This document shows, one piece after another, positions 57,229 through 64,000 of a stretch of DNA of 64,000 nucleotides. The translations under genes were made by a program, and so were the position numbers. Source of the stretch: Prochlorococcus sp. MIT 1307. GTDB lineage: Bacteria > Cyanobacteriota > Cyanobacteriia > PCC-6307 > Cyanobiaceae. Location of the stretch: the NCBI RefSeq assembly GCF_034092395.1, contig NZ_CP139301.1, positions 1,488,001-1,552,000 of the forward strand, given 5' to 3'. Numbering within the stretch: the first letter of the stretch is position 1; each line of letters opens with the position of its first letter. The notes beneath the pieces are model-generated. The model saw nothing but the letters and a program-made list of their open reading frames with translations. It ran no database searches and was not told the origin of the DNA.

Positions 57229-58332
57229 GTGGCAGAGAAGAACGTAGTAGCGGCTGAGAAGAAGGCAGCAGCTGAGAAGAAGGCAGCAGCTGATAAGAAG
57301 GCAGCAGCTGATAAGAAGGCAGCAGCTGAGAAGAAGGCAGCAGCTGAGAAGAAGGCAGCGGCTGAGAAGAAGGCAGCGGCTGAGAAGAAGGCAGCGGCTG
57401 AGAAGAAGGCAGCGGCTGAGAAGAAGGCAGCAGCTGAGAAGAAGGCAGCGGCTGAGAAGAAGGCAGCAGCTGATAAGAAGGCAGCAGCTGAGAAGAAGGC
57501 AGCAGCTGAGAAGAAGGCAGCAGCTGAGAAGAAGGCAGCAGCTGATAAGAAGGCAGCAGCTGAGAAGAAGGCAGCAGCTGAGAAGAAGGCAGCAGCTGAG
57601 AAGAAGGCAGCAGCTGATAAGAAGGCAGCAGCTGAGAAGAAGGCAGCAGCTGAGAAGAAGGCAGCAGCTGAGAAGAAGGCAGCAGCTGAGAAGAAGGCAG
57701 CAGCTGATAAGAAGGCAGCAGCTGAGAAGAAGGCAGCAGCTGAGAAGAAGGCAGCAGCTGAGAAGAAGGCAGCAGCTGATAAGAAGGCAGCAGCTGAGAA
57801 GAAGGCAGCAGCTGAGAAGAAGGCAGCAGCTGAGAAGAAGGCAGCAGCTGATAAGAAGGCAGCAGCTGAGAAGAAGGCAGCAGCTGAGAAGAAGGCAGCA
57901 GCTGATAAGAAGGCAGCAGCTGATAAGAAGGCAGCAGCTGATAAGAAGGCAGCAGCTGATAAGAAGGCAGCAGCTGAGAAGAAGGCAGCAGCTGAGAAGA
58001 AGGCAGCAGCTGATAAGAAGGCAGCAGCTGAGAAGAAGGCAGCAGCTGATAAGAAGGCAGCAGCTGATAAGAAGGCAGCAGCTGATAAGAAGGCAGCAGC
58101 TGATAAGAAGGCAGCAGCTGATAAGAAGGCAGCAGCTGATAAGAAGGCAGCAGCTGAGAAGGAAAGACCTTCTTCTGCAACGAAATCAGTATCAGAAAAG
58201 AAGCGTGATCAACGCACCCAGTTGCTATCTGTTTCTGTCTCTGTCAATACTGGGAAAATTGCAGCAATAGTGTCTGTTGGTGTTGTCGCTTCAGCAATTT
58301 TGGTCGCAGCTTTAGTGTTTATTGCCAGTTGA
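57229..58332 (+). CDS. Hexapeptide-repeat (AAA[E/D]KK x50) tail-anchored protein
   Basis: The 367-residue protein consists of a short N-terminus, 50 tandem hexapeptides AAAEKK or AAADKK (residues 13-312), a linker of about 30 residues (RPSSATKSVSEKKRDQRTQLL...) and one C-terminal membrane helix (about 343-365). Each repeat carries one net positive charge, about +50 in all. Lys at i and Glu/Asp at i+4 can form salt bridges, so a very long single alpha helix is likely (about 45-47 nm if continuous). There is no signal peptide, so a cytosolic rod on a tail anchor is inferred. TolA domain II and histone H1-like tails have similar composition but other arrangements. GTG start. Function unknown. 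Confidence 0.8.
   Translation: MAEKNVVAAEKKAAAEKKAAADKKAAADKKAAAEKKAAAEKKAAAEKKAAAEKKAAAEKKAAAEKKAAAEKKAAAEKKAAADKKAAAEKKAAAEKKAAAEKKAAADKKAAAEKKAAAEKKAAAEKKAAADKKAAAEKKAAAEKKAAAEKKAAAEKKAAADKKAAAEKKAAAEKKAAAEKKAAADKKAAAEKKAAAEKKAAAEKKAAADKKAAAEKKAAAEKKAAADKKAAADKKAAADKKAAADKKAAAEKKAAAEKKAAADKKAAAEKKAAADKKAAADKKAAADKKAAADKKAAADKKAAADKKAAAEKERPSSATKSVSEKKRDQRTQLLSVSVSVNTGKIAAIVSVGVVASAILVAALVFIAS
57265..58164 (+). repeat. 18-bp coding tandem repeat, 50 copies
   Basis: The unit is GCAGCAGCTGAGAAGAAG with GAT replacing GAG in the Asp units; 50 units span exactly 900 bp. Units 6-9 and 11 use GCG in the second alanine codon, and the E/D order shows EEED blocks in the middle and D-runs toward the 3' end. 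Near-identity of the DNA suggests recent slippage or recombination. The reverse strand stays open only because of the repeat. Confidence 0.95.
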
Positions 58333-58440
58333 GTGAAAGTGGAAGTATGAATAAGTTTGTTTTTGTTAGATAGGCTTCTCTGTGGCCTAGGGAAGCTCTC
58401 TTTCGATGCTTGAATATAGGTTCACCTTGAGGAAGTACTA

Positions 58441-58938
58441 GTGGTAAGGGAGAGAATTAAAGAGCTGGTTGATTTCGCAACGACCGAATCACCCTATAGA
58501 GATGCCAATAAAGGATGGCTGACTGATGATGTCTACATAGAGTGGGGTAAATCAAACGAGAAAAACTCTCTTCCAGGAAATGAATTCGCAAATGTCTCTG
58601 TTTATTGGAAGCCTATAAATGAAATATTATTAATTCTTTTTATTGTCGTTTTTCTTGCGGTGATATTTGTTTTCACTTCTGTTTCCTTTGCTCATGGGAG
58701 ATTTCAGACCCCTTTAGGTATTGCTCAGTTGGAGCCAGAAAGGGTTGAGGTATCAAAGGAATTTGTTCCAGTTCTCCAAGAGCAAAGCAATCAGTTAATA
58801 GCCTCTGATTTGCCTTTTCCAGCTTCTAACGAAGATGATCAGCAGACTGATAGAAAGCTTGAATTAGAAAGAGCTCAAAAGAAATCCGAATTTGCTGCTG
58901 CTGCGCTTGGTGGTCGAAGCTTCAAAACTAGTCCTTAA
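58441..58938 (+). CDS. Single-pass membrane protein of unknown function, 165 aa
   Basis: Starts at GTG. The polar N-terminal part (about 60 residues) is followed by one strong membrane segment (about residues 61-83, ILLILFIVVFLAVIFVFTSV) and an acidic, Gln-rich C-terminal region ending with Ala-rich AAAALGGRSFKTSP. I recognise no family. It lies downstream of the hexapeptide-repeat gene on the same strand, so the two small membrane proteins may be functionally linked, but this is only context. Confidence 0.65.
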   Translation: MVRERIKELVDFATTESPYRDANKGWLTDDVYIEWGKSNEKNSLPGNEFANVSVYWKPINEILLILFIVVFLAVIFVFTSVSFAHGRFQTPLGIAQLEPERVEVSKEFVPVLQEQSNQLIASDLPFPASNEDDQQTDRKLELERAQKKSEFAAAALGGRSFKTSP

Positions 58939-58968
58939 TATCATTCTCAGGAAAAGATATTTTTAGCT

Positions 58969-59028
58969 CTGCAATACCCAAAGTTCAATACTCTGCCAGC
59001 CTCTGTGTAAAGGATTGCAGAATTTTTT
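58969..59028 (+). terminator. Possible terminator with long loop
   Basis: CTGCAAT (58969-58975) pairs with ATTGCAG (59014-59020), followed by AA and T6. The 38-nt loop is long, so efficiency is doubtful. It would end the transcript of the preceding membrane-protein gene. Confidence 0.35.
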
Positions 59029-59114
59029 GTAGTAATTGCTTTGAGGAGTCCTGTCTTCCGTGTTTGAGGTGATATGTGATGCTTGAATATTGGGGCTAAT
59101 TATGGGATCAACAA

Positions 59115-59249
59115 GTGGCCGAAAAACAAGGAAATGAGTTGGCAAGCATATCCGTATATTTGAATACACCAATAGTGGCAGTCCTTTTGGGAGTTGGTTT
59201 CATCGTTGGATCAGTTCTTTTTGCAGGTGTCATGCTGCTTGCTAGATAA
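59115..59249 (+). CDS. Very small membrane protein, 44 aa
   Basis: GTG start; polar N-terminus MAEKQGNELASISVYLN, then one long hydrophobic helix (about residues 18-42, VAVLLGVGFIVGSVLFAGVML) and a final Arg. Its composition is that of small thylakoid or plasma membrane proteins and it ends in a proper stop. No family is recognised. A minus-strand frame over the same DNA is a shadow. Confidence 0.55.
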   Translation: MAEKQGNELASISVYLNTPIVAVLLGVGFIVGSVLFAGVMLLAR

Positions 59250-59280
59250 TTCACACAGCTCACCGTTAAAAATTTTGATC

Positions 59281-59325
59281 CCTTTACTTGGGAGCCCAAA
59301 TTTAGGGTGGGCTGATTAGTAAAGG
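59281..59325. other. Two-stage hairpin
   Basis: CCTTTAC (59281-59287) pairs with GTAAAGG (59319-59325). Inside, AGCCCA (59293-59298) pairs with TGGGCT (59308-59313). On the plus strand no T-run follows. On the minus strand it is followed by GATCAAAATTTTT, so it may be a weak terminator for the serine hydrolase gene, or an RNA element. Confidence 0.45.
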
Positions 59326-59501
59326 AATTAATTTGATGGAAATTAGTTGGCGGAAGATTGCCAAGTAAAATATTTTTATTCTTCCAAAGCAAACATTTTA
59401 AAAGACTTTTATCTTTATCTCAGCCTTGTTTTCCTTGTAAAATCTTTTGCTGCAGTACTTTCTAATTTTATTTAATTGAATTTTTCTCCTGTATTGCAGT
59501 G

Positions 59502-60428
59502 TCAAGAGGAGTCTTTTTCCATGTGGTAGTTGATGAGTTTTTTCGCTAGATTAGGTAAGAGATCTGTGTCAGTTGAGTTTTGTCTGCCTTGACTAAATAT
59601 CACTAGGAGCATGGGATTCCCTTTTGGGGGGCAACACCATGCCGCATCATGTCTTACTTGACTCATCCATCCAGCTTTGCTCCACAATCGAGTGCCTTTA
59701 GGTAGACCTTCTCCAAGAAAACCGTCTATTTGATTCTCTGGGTTTTCTTTCCGATGCTTTTCATCTAAGGATCTGGAGAGATATGTTCTTAATCTATTGC
59801 AGGCGGGCGGAGAAAGTATCCCATTTGTCATGACCCCTTCCAGCATGCGGGCTGTTGCTGCAGTACTAAGACTGTTTCTGTTGTCATAGCCATCTTTGTA
59901 GAAATCTTGTTCCCTTCCATATGGGCCGTCTTCCCAAGTTTTTTGACAACAGTTGCTGCCTTTTAGTTCTGCCCAATTAAAGGTTTTCAACCATTCGTTA
60001 ACAAGTAGACGCTGCTTTTGCCAAGCCTGCAACCTTTCTCCAAACAAGGAAGGACCACTTGTAGTTCCAGAAAGTAGATCTAGTACAAGGCTAGTTGCAT
60101 CATTGCTTGAATCAACGATCATTTTCTTAACCGCTCTTTGTAGCTCTCTGGTATTAAGGAGTAAGTCTTTTTGAAGCCATGCTTCTATTGCTACTGCATA
60201 AATCAGTTTGACAACGCTGGCTGGGTAGATGAGCTTTTCTTCTGACCACCCAGTTCCTATGCCGCTGCAGGACTCTGGATTTGGACAGTCATAACGAATC
60301 CAGGTGATTGCGATACTTTTGTGAAGTCCTGGACGTCCTTGCTTAGCTAGTTGATTAAGCAGCTCTCCAAGCAGGGAAGCCATTTCTGTATCGGCACGGT
60401 AGAACGCCATAGCGCTCGCATTGTTCAC
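59502..60428 (-). CDS. Beta-lactamase-like serine hydrolase
   Basis: This is a penicillin-binding/class A beta-lactamase fold. The SxxK motif is SVVK (about residues 71-74), the second motif SND is within VDSSNDATSLVLDLL (about 108-110), and SKAGW stands for the KTG box. No signal peptide is visible, unlike periplasmic enzymes. Role may be cell-wall or other amide/ester hydrolysis; I would not claim antibiotic resistance. It starts at GTG 60428 or ATG 60410, essentially back to back with the NlpC/P60 gene. Confidence 0.8.
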   Translation of the reverse strand: MNNASAMAFYRADTEMASLLGELLNQLAKQGRPGLHKSIAITWIRYDCPNPESCSGIGTGWSEEKLIYPASVVKLIYAVAIEAWLQKDLLLNTRELQRAVKKMIVDSSNDATSLVLDLLSGTTSGPSLFGERLQAWQKQRLLVNEWLKTFNWAELKGSNCCQKTWEDGPYGREQDFYKDGYDNRNSLSTAATARMLEGVMTNGILSPPACNRLRTYLSRSLDEKHRKENPENQIDGFLGEGLPKGTRLWSKAGWMSQVRHDAAWCCPPKGNPMLLVIFSQGRQNSTDTDLLPNLAKKLINYHMEKDSS

Positions 60429-60430
60429 TG

Positions 60431-61183
60431 ATGACCCTAGGAGCCTTAATGACCATTCATGGAATGTTGTTGGGAAGTTGTTGGCAACTGTGTGTTGACG
60501 TTAATGGATTTGCAGGGCCCAACAGTGATGAATTAGTTACTCAGGCCTCAGCTGGCCGTAGGTTTCAATTAATTCATGATGATGCTAAAAATGTTATCGG
60601 CATGAATAACTTTCCACGTGTAGAGATTCGACTATTAGAAGATGATTATCAATGCTGGGTAGAACTTAAAGATGTTGTTGGTCACGCCCTTTCTATTGAA
60701 TCCTGGAGACCTAGGCTTTTTAATAGTGGGCAAATTCAACGTCGGATTCCATCTATTTTGAATTGGTTAACGAATTCAGCAACTCTAGAGAATAAATACC
60801 TTTGGGGTGGAACACTAGGTCCTGATTTTGATTGTTCAGGTCTTGTACAGGCCGCTTTTTCTCGTGAAGAAATTTGGCTTCCACGTGATGCATACCAGCA
60901 AGAAAGATTTTGCCAACCGCTCAAAATCTCTTCCATTAGCTTTAAAATATTGCTGCCGGGCGATTTGTTGTTTTTTGGTACACCCGAGCAGTGTAATCAT
61001 GTGGGGATATATATAGGTGAGGGCAAATTTTGTCATAGTTCTGGTGTAATTAATGGTAGAAATGGGATTGGGTTTGATGGGCTTCAATCAATTGATAACA
61101 ATCCAGTGGCTTCCTATTACCGTTCACACCTTCGAGGTGCAGGCAGAGTAATGAACTGTTATGAGGGGATGACGTATCCTTAG
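60431..61183 (+). CDS. NlpC/P60-family cysteine peptidase
   Basis: The C-terminal domain carries the catalytic Cys in PDFDCSGLVQAAF (about residue 135) and His in QCNHVGIYIGEG (about 190), with FCHSSG after it. The YLWGGTLGPDFDCSG context matches D,L-endopeptidases that cut peptidoglycan stem peptides. An N-terminal SH3-like region (about 15-110) precedes it. ATG 60449 (MTIHG) is an alternative start. Divergent from the serine hydrolase. Confidence 0.85.
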   Translation: MTLGALMTIHGMLLGSCWQLCVDVNGFAGPNSDELVTQASAGRRFQLIHDDAKNVIGMNNFPRVEIRLLEDDYQCWVELKDVVGHALSIESWRPRLFNSGQIQRRIPSILNWLTNSATLENKYLWGGTLGPDFDCSGLVQAAFSREEIWLPRDAYQQERFCQPLKISSISFKILLPGDLLFFGTPEQCNHVGIYIGEGKFCHSSGVINGRNGIGFDGLQSIDNNPVASYYRSHLRGAGRVMNCYEGMTYP

Positions 61184-61225
61184 GGTTATGGCTTATTGAT
61201 TTTCTCTTTTCCAAGAATTGAAGGG

Positions 61226-62200
61226 ATGACAAACAACCAGATAGATATCTCCGTAGTAGTTCCAATATTTAACGAAGAAGACAGCCTCCCTCAATTGGTT
61301 GAGCAATTATTAGTTGCTATGCGCCAGATTGGTGAATCATTTGAACTTGTTTTGGTTAATGATGGATCTAGTGATCGGAGTGCTGAGGTCTTAACTCGTT
61401 TAAGTTCTGAGACCCCAGAACTAGTTTGCGTTTTACTGCGAAAAAATTATGGACAAACTGCTGCTATGGCTGCAGGTTTTGATTTGTCGCAGGGAGAAAT
61501 AATCGTTAGCCTTGATGGCGATTTGCAGAACGATCCAGCTGATATTCCTCTACTCGTTTCAAAATTGAAGGAGGGGTTTGATTTGGTTAGCGGCTGGCGG
61601 TATCAACGACAAGACGCTGCAATTCGACGAAAGTTGCCTTCGAAAATTGCGAATCGTTTGATAGGACGGGTAACTGGTGTTCGATTGCACGATTATGGAT
61701 GCTCTTTGAAGGCCTATAAGAGAGAGGTTCTTGCTGATATTCGACTTTATGGAGAGTTACATCGCTTTTTGCCTGTGTTGGCAAATATTGAAGGAGCAAA
61801 AATTACCGAGGTCAAGGTGAATCATCGCTCGCGGCAATTTGGTAGTAGCAAGTATGGGATAGATCGTACGTTTCGTGTACTCATGGACTTGCTAACTGTT
61901 TGGTTTATGAATCGGTTTTTGACTCGACCAATGTATGTATTTGGTTTTGGAGGCATTGTTGCCATTTTTGGGAGCCTATTGGCTAGTGGCTATCTGTTGA
62001 CCCTTAAGGTTTTGGGTGAAGATATTGGGACACGTCCGCTACTTACTTTTGCGTTAGTACTTGGGATTACAGGAGTTCAGCTTTTTTGTTTTGGTCTGCT
62101 TGGAGAATTGCAAATTCGCACTTATCACGAAAGTCAAGGTCGCCCGATTTATCGCATCAGGGCCACATTACGAGGAGGGCGGGGAGTAACTGGCTCCTGA
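61226..62200 (+). CDS. Glycosyltransferase family 2 (dolichol-phosphate mannosyltransferase-like)
   Basis: The GT-A domain shows ISVVVPIFNEEDSLPQLVEQ, ELVLVNDGSSDRSAEV, VSLDGDLQNDPADIP and the GTR-like acceptor region DYGCSLKAYKREVL. Two C-terminal membrane segments (about residues 235-260 and 270-300) suit the GtrB/DPM1 group that transfers a sugar from a nucleotide donor to a polyprenyl phosphate. ATG 61226 is preferred to the upstream TTG 61196. Its 3' end overlaps the convergent gene by 52 bases. Confidence 0.9.
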   Translation: MTNNQIDISVVVPIFNEEDSLPQLVEQLLVAMRQIGESFELVLVNDGSSDRSAEVLTRLSSETPELVCVLLRKNYGQTAAMAAGFDLSQGEIIVSLDGDLQNDPADIPLLVSKLKEGFDLVSGWRYQRQDAAIRRKLPSKIANRLIGRVTGVRLHDYGCSLKAYKREVLADIRLYGELHRFLPVLANIEGAKITEVKVNHRSRQFGSSKYGIDRTFRVLMDLLTVWFMNRFLTRPMYVFGFGGIVAIFGSLLASGYLLTLKVLGEDIGTRPLLTFALVLGITGVQLFCFGLLGELQIRTYHESQGRPIYRIRATLRGGRGVTGS

Positions 62201-62643
62201 TTGTCGAGCAAACTAGGCATGATTCGATATTTTTGGATTGCGCTAGCTGCGGCTTTCATGACTCGACTATCTGAATCTTTTAAACCTCTTCTAAGGATCG
62301 GTAAAACAGCCTTATCTCCCCAAAGATCAGCCAGGATTATTGCTTGAAGACGGCTTTCAGGGCCATTAACCATTAGTTGATAGAGGTGCTGCTGAAGAAT
62401 GATGCGTTCTTGTAGGGAAGTTGGAGGGCTCCAAACTATTTCATTAGTGGAAGGAGATTCCATGTGCTTTTCTTTATGAGCAGATTCGTTAGTGGTTTCA
62501 ACTAGAGCTAATTGTGGAAGGCTTGCAGTTCCGATATTTTGTAGGCCATTTTTATTAATCCGACCTCTAAGGGGCTTCTTGCCGATGCCCCAAAGCAGTA
62601 GGGCAAGGATTAGAGCACTAGCTCCAGCAATAACCTGGTTCAT
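62149..62643 (-). CDS. HEAT-repeat-like protein with N-terminal membrane anchor
   Basis: The 164 residues begin with one hydrophobic segment (MNQVIAGASALILALLLWGIG). A polar linker leads to two helical repeats, SRLQAIILADLWGDKAVLPILRRGLKDSDSRVMKAAASAIQKY, which fit a HEAT/PBS-lyase-type repeat. No catalytic motif is present. It probably acts as a membrane-tethered protein-binding module. It overlaps the glycosyltransferase gene tail to tail. Confidence 0.75.
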   Translation of the reverse strand: MNQVIAGASALILALLLWGIGKKPLRGRINKNGLQNIGTASLPQLALVETTNESAHKEKHMESPSTNEIVWSPPTSLQERIILQQHLYQLMVNGPESRLQAIILADLWGDKAVLPILRRGLKDSDSRVMKAAASAIQKYRIMPSLLDNQEPVTPRPPRNVALMR

Positions 62644-62784
62644 GGCACAAATGTTGATTGATCGATGGTTGCTCGATGGTGAATTTAGATGAGTTGGATT
62701 GAACTTTTATGTCACCAATGTGCCTAAAGGTGCATCATCACAACAGCAATCTATACAGTAACTATGGATCTATTGGTATAAGTC

Positions 62785-62901
62785 ATGTCTAGCGAGTTCG
62801 CTGCCAACTGGTTGCCCGGTGTTTTTGTCCCTCTTATAGGGCTTGTGACACCAGCGGTTTTCATTGTTCTTGTTGGTCGCCACATTACTGCAACTGACTG
62901 A
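62785..62901 (+). CDS. psaI: Photosystem I subunit VIII
   Basis: The 38-residue PsaI ([20 protein letters not shown]...) has one membrane helix and ends VGRHITATD. It helps anchor PsaL and the PSI trimer. It is followed by psaL, the usual marine cyanobacterial arrangement, 47 bases from stop to the psaL ATG. Confidence 0.97.
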   Translation: MSSEFAANWLPGVFVPLIGLVTPAVFIVLVGRHITATD

Positions 62902-62947
62902 AAAACCTCAGTCTCTTCATTTCAGCCAACCCAGTTTTTTCCAGCCA

Positions 62948-63547
62948 ATGACTGATTTCCAAGACCCATTCTTAAAGTCCAGCGAGCCCGTTAAAATCAA
63001 TCCAAAGTACGTTGATAGCAACGTACGCCCTGATGATATCGGCATAGCTGATCAGTGGGCTGTGAAACCAGCAGCTGATCCCTGCGTTGGCGACTTATTA
63101 ACTCCCGTCAATAGTGGATATTTCACTAAAGCTTGGTTAAACAACTTACCCTTTTATCGTGAAGGGCTTTCTCCAAATTTCCGTGGCCTCGAAGTAGGTG
63201 CGATCTTTGGATATTTTTTATATGGACCGTTTACTATTACAGGTCCATTCCGCAATAGTGACTTTGCTTTGACCGCAGGCCTTTTGAGCGCTGTGGGTGC
63301 GATGCACATTCTTACAGCTCTTCTTGTTCTCTATAACGCTCCTGGTAAAGCTCCAAACGTTCAACCCGCTGATTCAACTATAGATAACCCGCCCACCGAC
63401 TTGTTTACCAGAACTGGCTGGGCAGATTTCACAAGTGGTTTCTGGCTTGGAGGTTGTGGTGGCGCAGTGTTTGCATGGCTCTTATGTGGCACCTTGCATG
63501 TAGACACCCTGATGAAGCAAGGTGCTTTTTTCCCTTGGGTAGGCTAA
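62948..63547 (+). CDS. psaL: Photosystem I subunit XI
   Basis: The 199-residue PsaL is needed for PSI trimerisation. It shows [37 protein letters not shown] and later [23 protein letters not shown], with three membrane segments. ATG 62948 is chosen; the frame upstream overlaps psaI and is spurious. A strong terminator follows. Confidence 0.98.
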   Translation: MTDFQDPFLKSSEPVKINPKYVDSNVRPDDIGIADQWAVKPAADPCVGDLLTPVNSGYFTKAWLNNLPFYREGLSPNFRGLEVGAIFGYFLYGPFTITGPFRNSDFALTAGLLSAVGAMHILTALLVLYNAPGKAPNVQPADSTIDNPPTDLFTRTGWADFTSGFWLGGCGGAVFAWLLCGTLHVDTLMKQGAFFPWVG

Positions 63548-63594
63548 CTTTTAGCCCTCATTTTTTATCAAGAATCAACTTGTTGGACCGATTG

Positions 63595-63634
63595 ATTGTC
63601 CTGGGCAGTAAAACTGTCACAGGACAATTTTTTT
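63595..63634 (+). terminator. Intrinsic terminator after psaL
   Basis: ATTGTCCTG (63595-63603) pairs with CAGGACAAT (63620-63628), with an inner CAGT/ACTG stem and a T-run. It lies 48 bases after the psaL stop. Confidence 0.9.
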
Positions 63635-63723
63635 GACTGATGCCGGAATATTTGCCAATATTTGATGTAGTTTTTGGCTCATAAATCTAGTTCACTTGGC
63701 CAATTAAGAAAGCCTAATCATTT

Positions 63724-64000
63724 ATGGCGAGCACTGAATCTTTAACTAGTCAAATTTATTCAGCTCTTTCTGATATCAGCCATCCCATAGAAGGCACTTT
63801 CTACTTATTTCTGCTTGCTTTGCTTTTTAGATGGAGATGGCCAAATATTTGGAATAATTTTCTCAAAAAAATTTCAGCACCTGTAAAAAATAACTTGGAA
63901 AAAGATTCTGAATCTTCTTTAATTTCCTCGTCAATCATTAATGAAAAACTTGAATCAACTGATTGTGCTCACCAGGAAGAGGAATCTGGATTGAACAAAT
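63724..64000 (+). CDS. Hypothetical membrane protein, 3' end outside window
   Basis: An ATG-started frame runs to the edge with no stop (92 codons visible). It shows a short polar N-terminus, one hydrophobic segment (about residues 20-37, FYLFLLALLFRWRW) and a long acidic Ser-rich region. No family recognised. It may be a membrane protein with a cytosolic acidic domain. Confidence 0.6.
   Translation, partial: MASTESLTSQIYSALSDISHPIEGTFYLFLLALLFRWRWPNIWNNFLKKISAPVKNNLEKDSESSLISSSIINEKLESTDCAHQEEESGLNK

Noticed and set aside
57137-58180. Minus-strand 347-aa frame of LLPSSQ/LLPSYQ repeats
   Set aside because: It is the reverse complement of the hexapeptide repeat, and the 18-bp unit has no stop in this frame. 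No independent features or start context support it.
59108-59392. Minus-strand 94-aa frame
   Set aside because: Antisense to the small membrane ORF and the hairpin; composition is not convincing.
1-64000. CRISPR arrays, insertion sequences, prophage or plasmid features
   Set aside because: None seen: no spaced direct repeats of CRISPR type, no transposase or integrase frames. The only long tandem array is the coding 18-bp repeat.

Overview
The window reads as chromosome of a marine picocyanobacterium, most likely a low-light Prochlorococcus. The evidence is photosystem I genes (psaD, psaI, psaL), NDH-1 subunit ndhN, the circadian/redox protein LdpA, ycf45, a CURT1/CAAD thylakoid protein, carotenoid desaturase crtD, cyanobacterial-type glutamate-cysteine ligase, PEP carboxylase, compact gene spacing and moderately AT-rich DNA. 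The exact strain cannot be fixed by eye.

Layout. 1-3500: purM followed by small, poorly characterised genes. 3500-5460: an unusually gene-poor 2 kb stretch for such a compact genome. It holds one likely small membrane protein and, at about 4711-4777, an RNA with the exact 11-nt core of the cyanobacterial sRNA Yfr1 followed by an intrinsic terminator. 5460-14330: tRNA-Cys, an LpxB-related protein, an RNase D-type exonuclease, a cytochrome b6f assembly factor, an amidase-like protein, hemF, mrp, rodA and a histidine kinase. 14450-21080: psaD, then the overlapping trpE-gshA-ppc run. 21100-34670: tRNA-Arg, recF, speD, larE, a double-domain cobO, a ThiF/MoeB-rhodanese E1 next to a JAMM protease, CAAD, crtD, tyrA, a DinG-like protein, recA, a HAD phosphatase and tRNA-Gln. 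34768-38000: ycf45, ldpA and ndhN on the minus strand.

38380-55066 is a 17 kb ribosomal superoperon on the plus strand in the cyanobacterial/plastid order: rplC-D-W-B, rpsS, rplV, rpsC, rplP, rpmC, rpsQ, rplN-X-E, rpsH, rplF-R, rpsE, rplO, secY, adk, rpmJ, rpsM-K, rpoA, rplQ, truA, rplM, rpsI, rpmE, prfA. rpsJ, rpmD, infA, map and rpsD are not in it. 55078-64000: HNH protein, alr, tRNA-Ser and a striking protein made of 50 tandem AAA(E/D)KK hexapeptides with a C-terminal membrane anchor. After these come small membrane proteins, two divergent wall-enzyme-like genes (serine hydrolase, NlpC/P60), a glycosyltransferase, psaI-psaL with a strong terminator, and a partial gene at the edge.

Most of the window is housekeeping. 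The most unusual signals are the Yfr1-like sRNA in an unusual context, the hexapeptide-repeat protein, two genes with no ordinary start codon where one is expected (recF, LpxB-like), and perfect inverted repeats or hairpins upstream of tyrA/dinG-like, recA, rplM and psaD.
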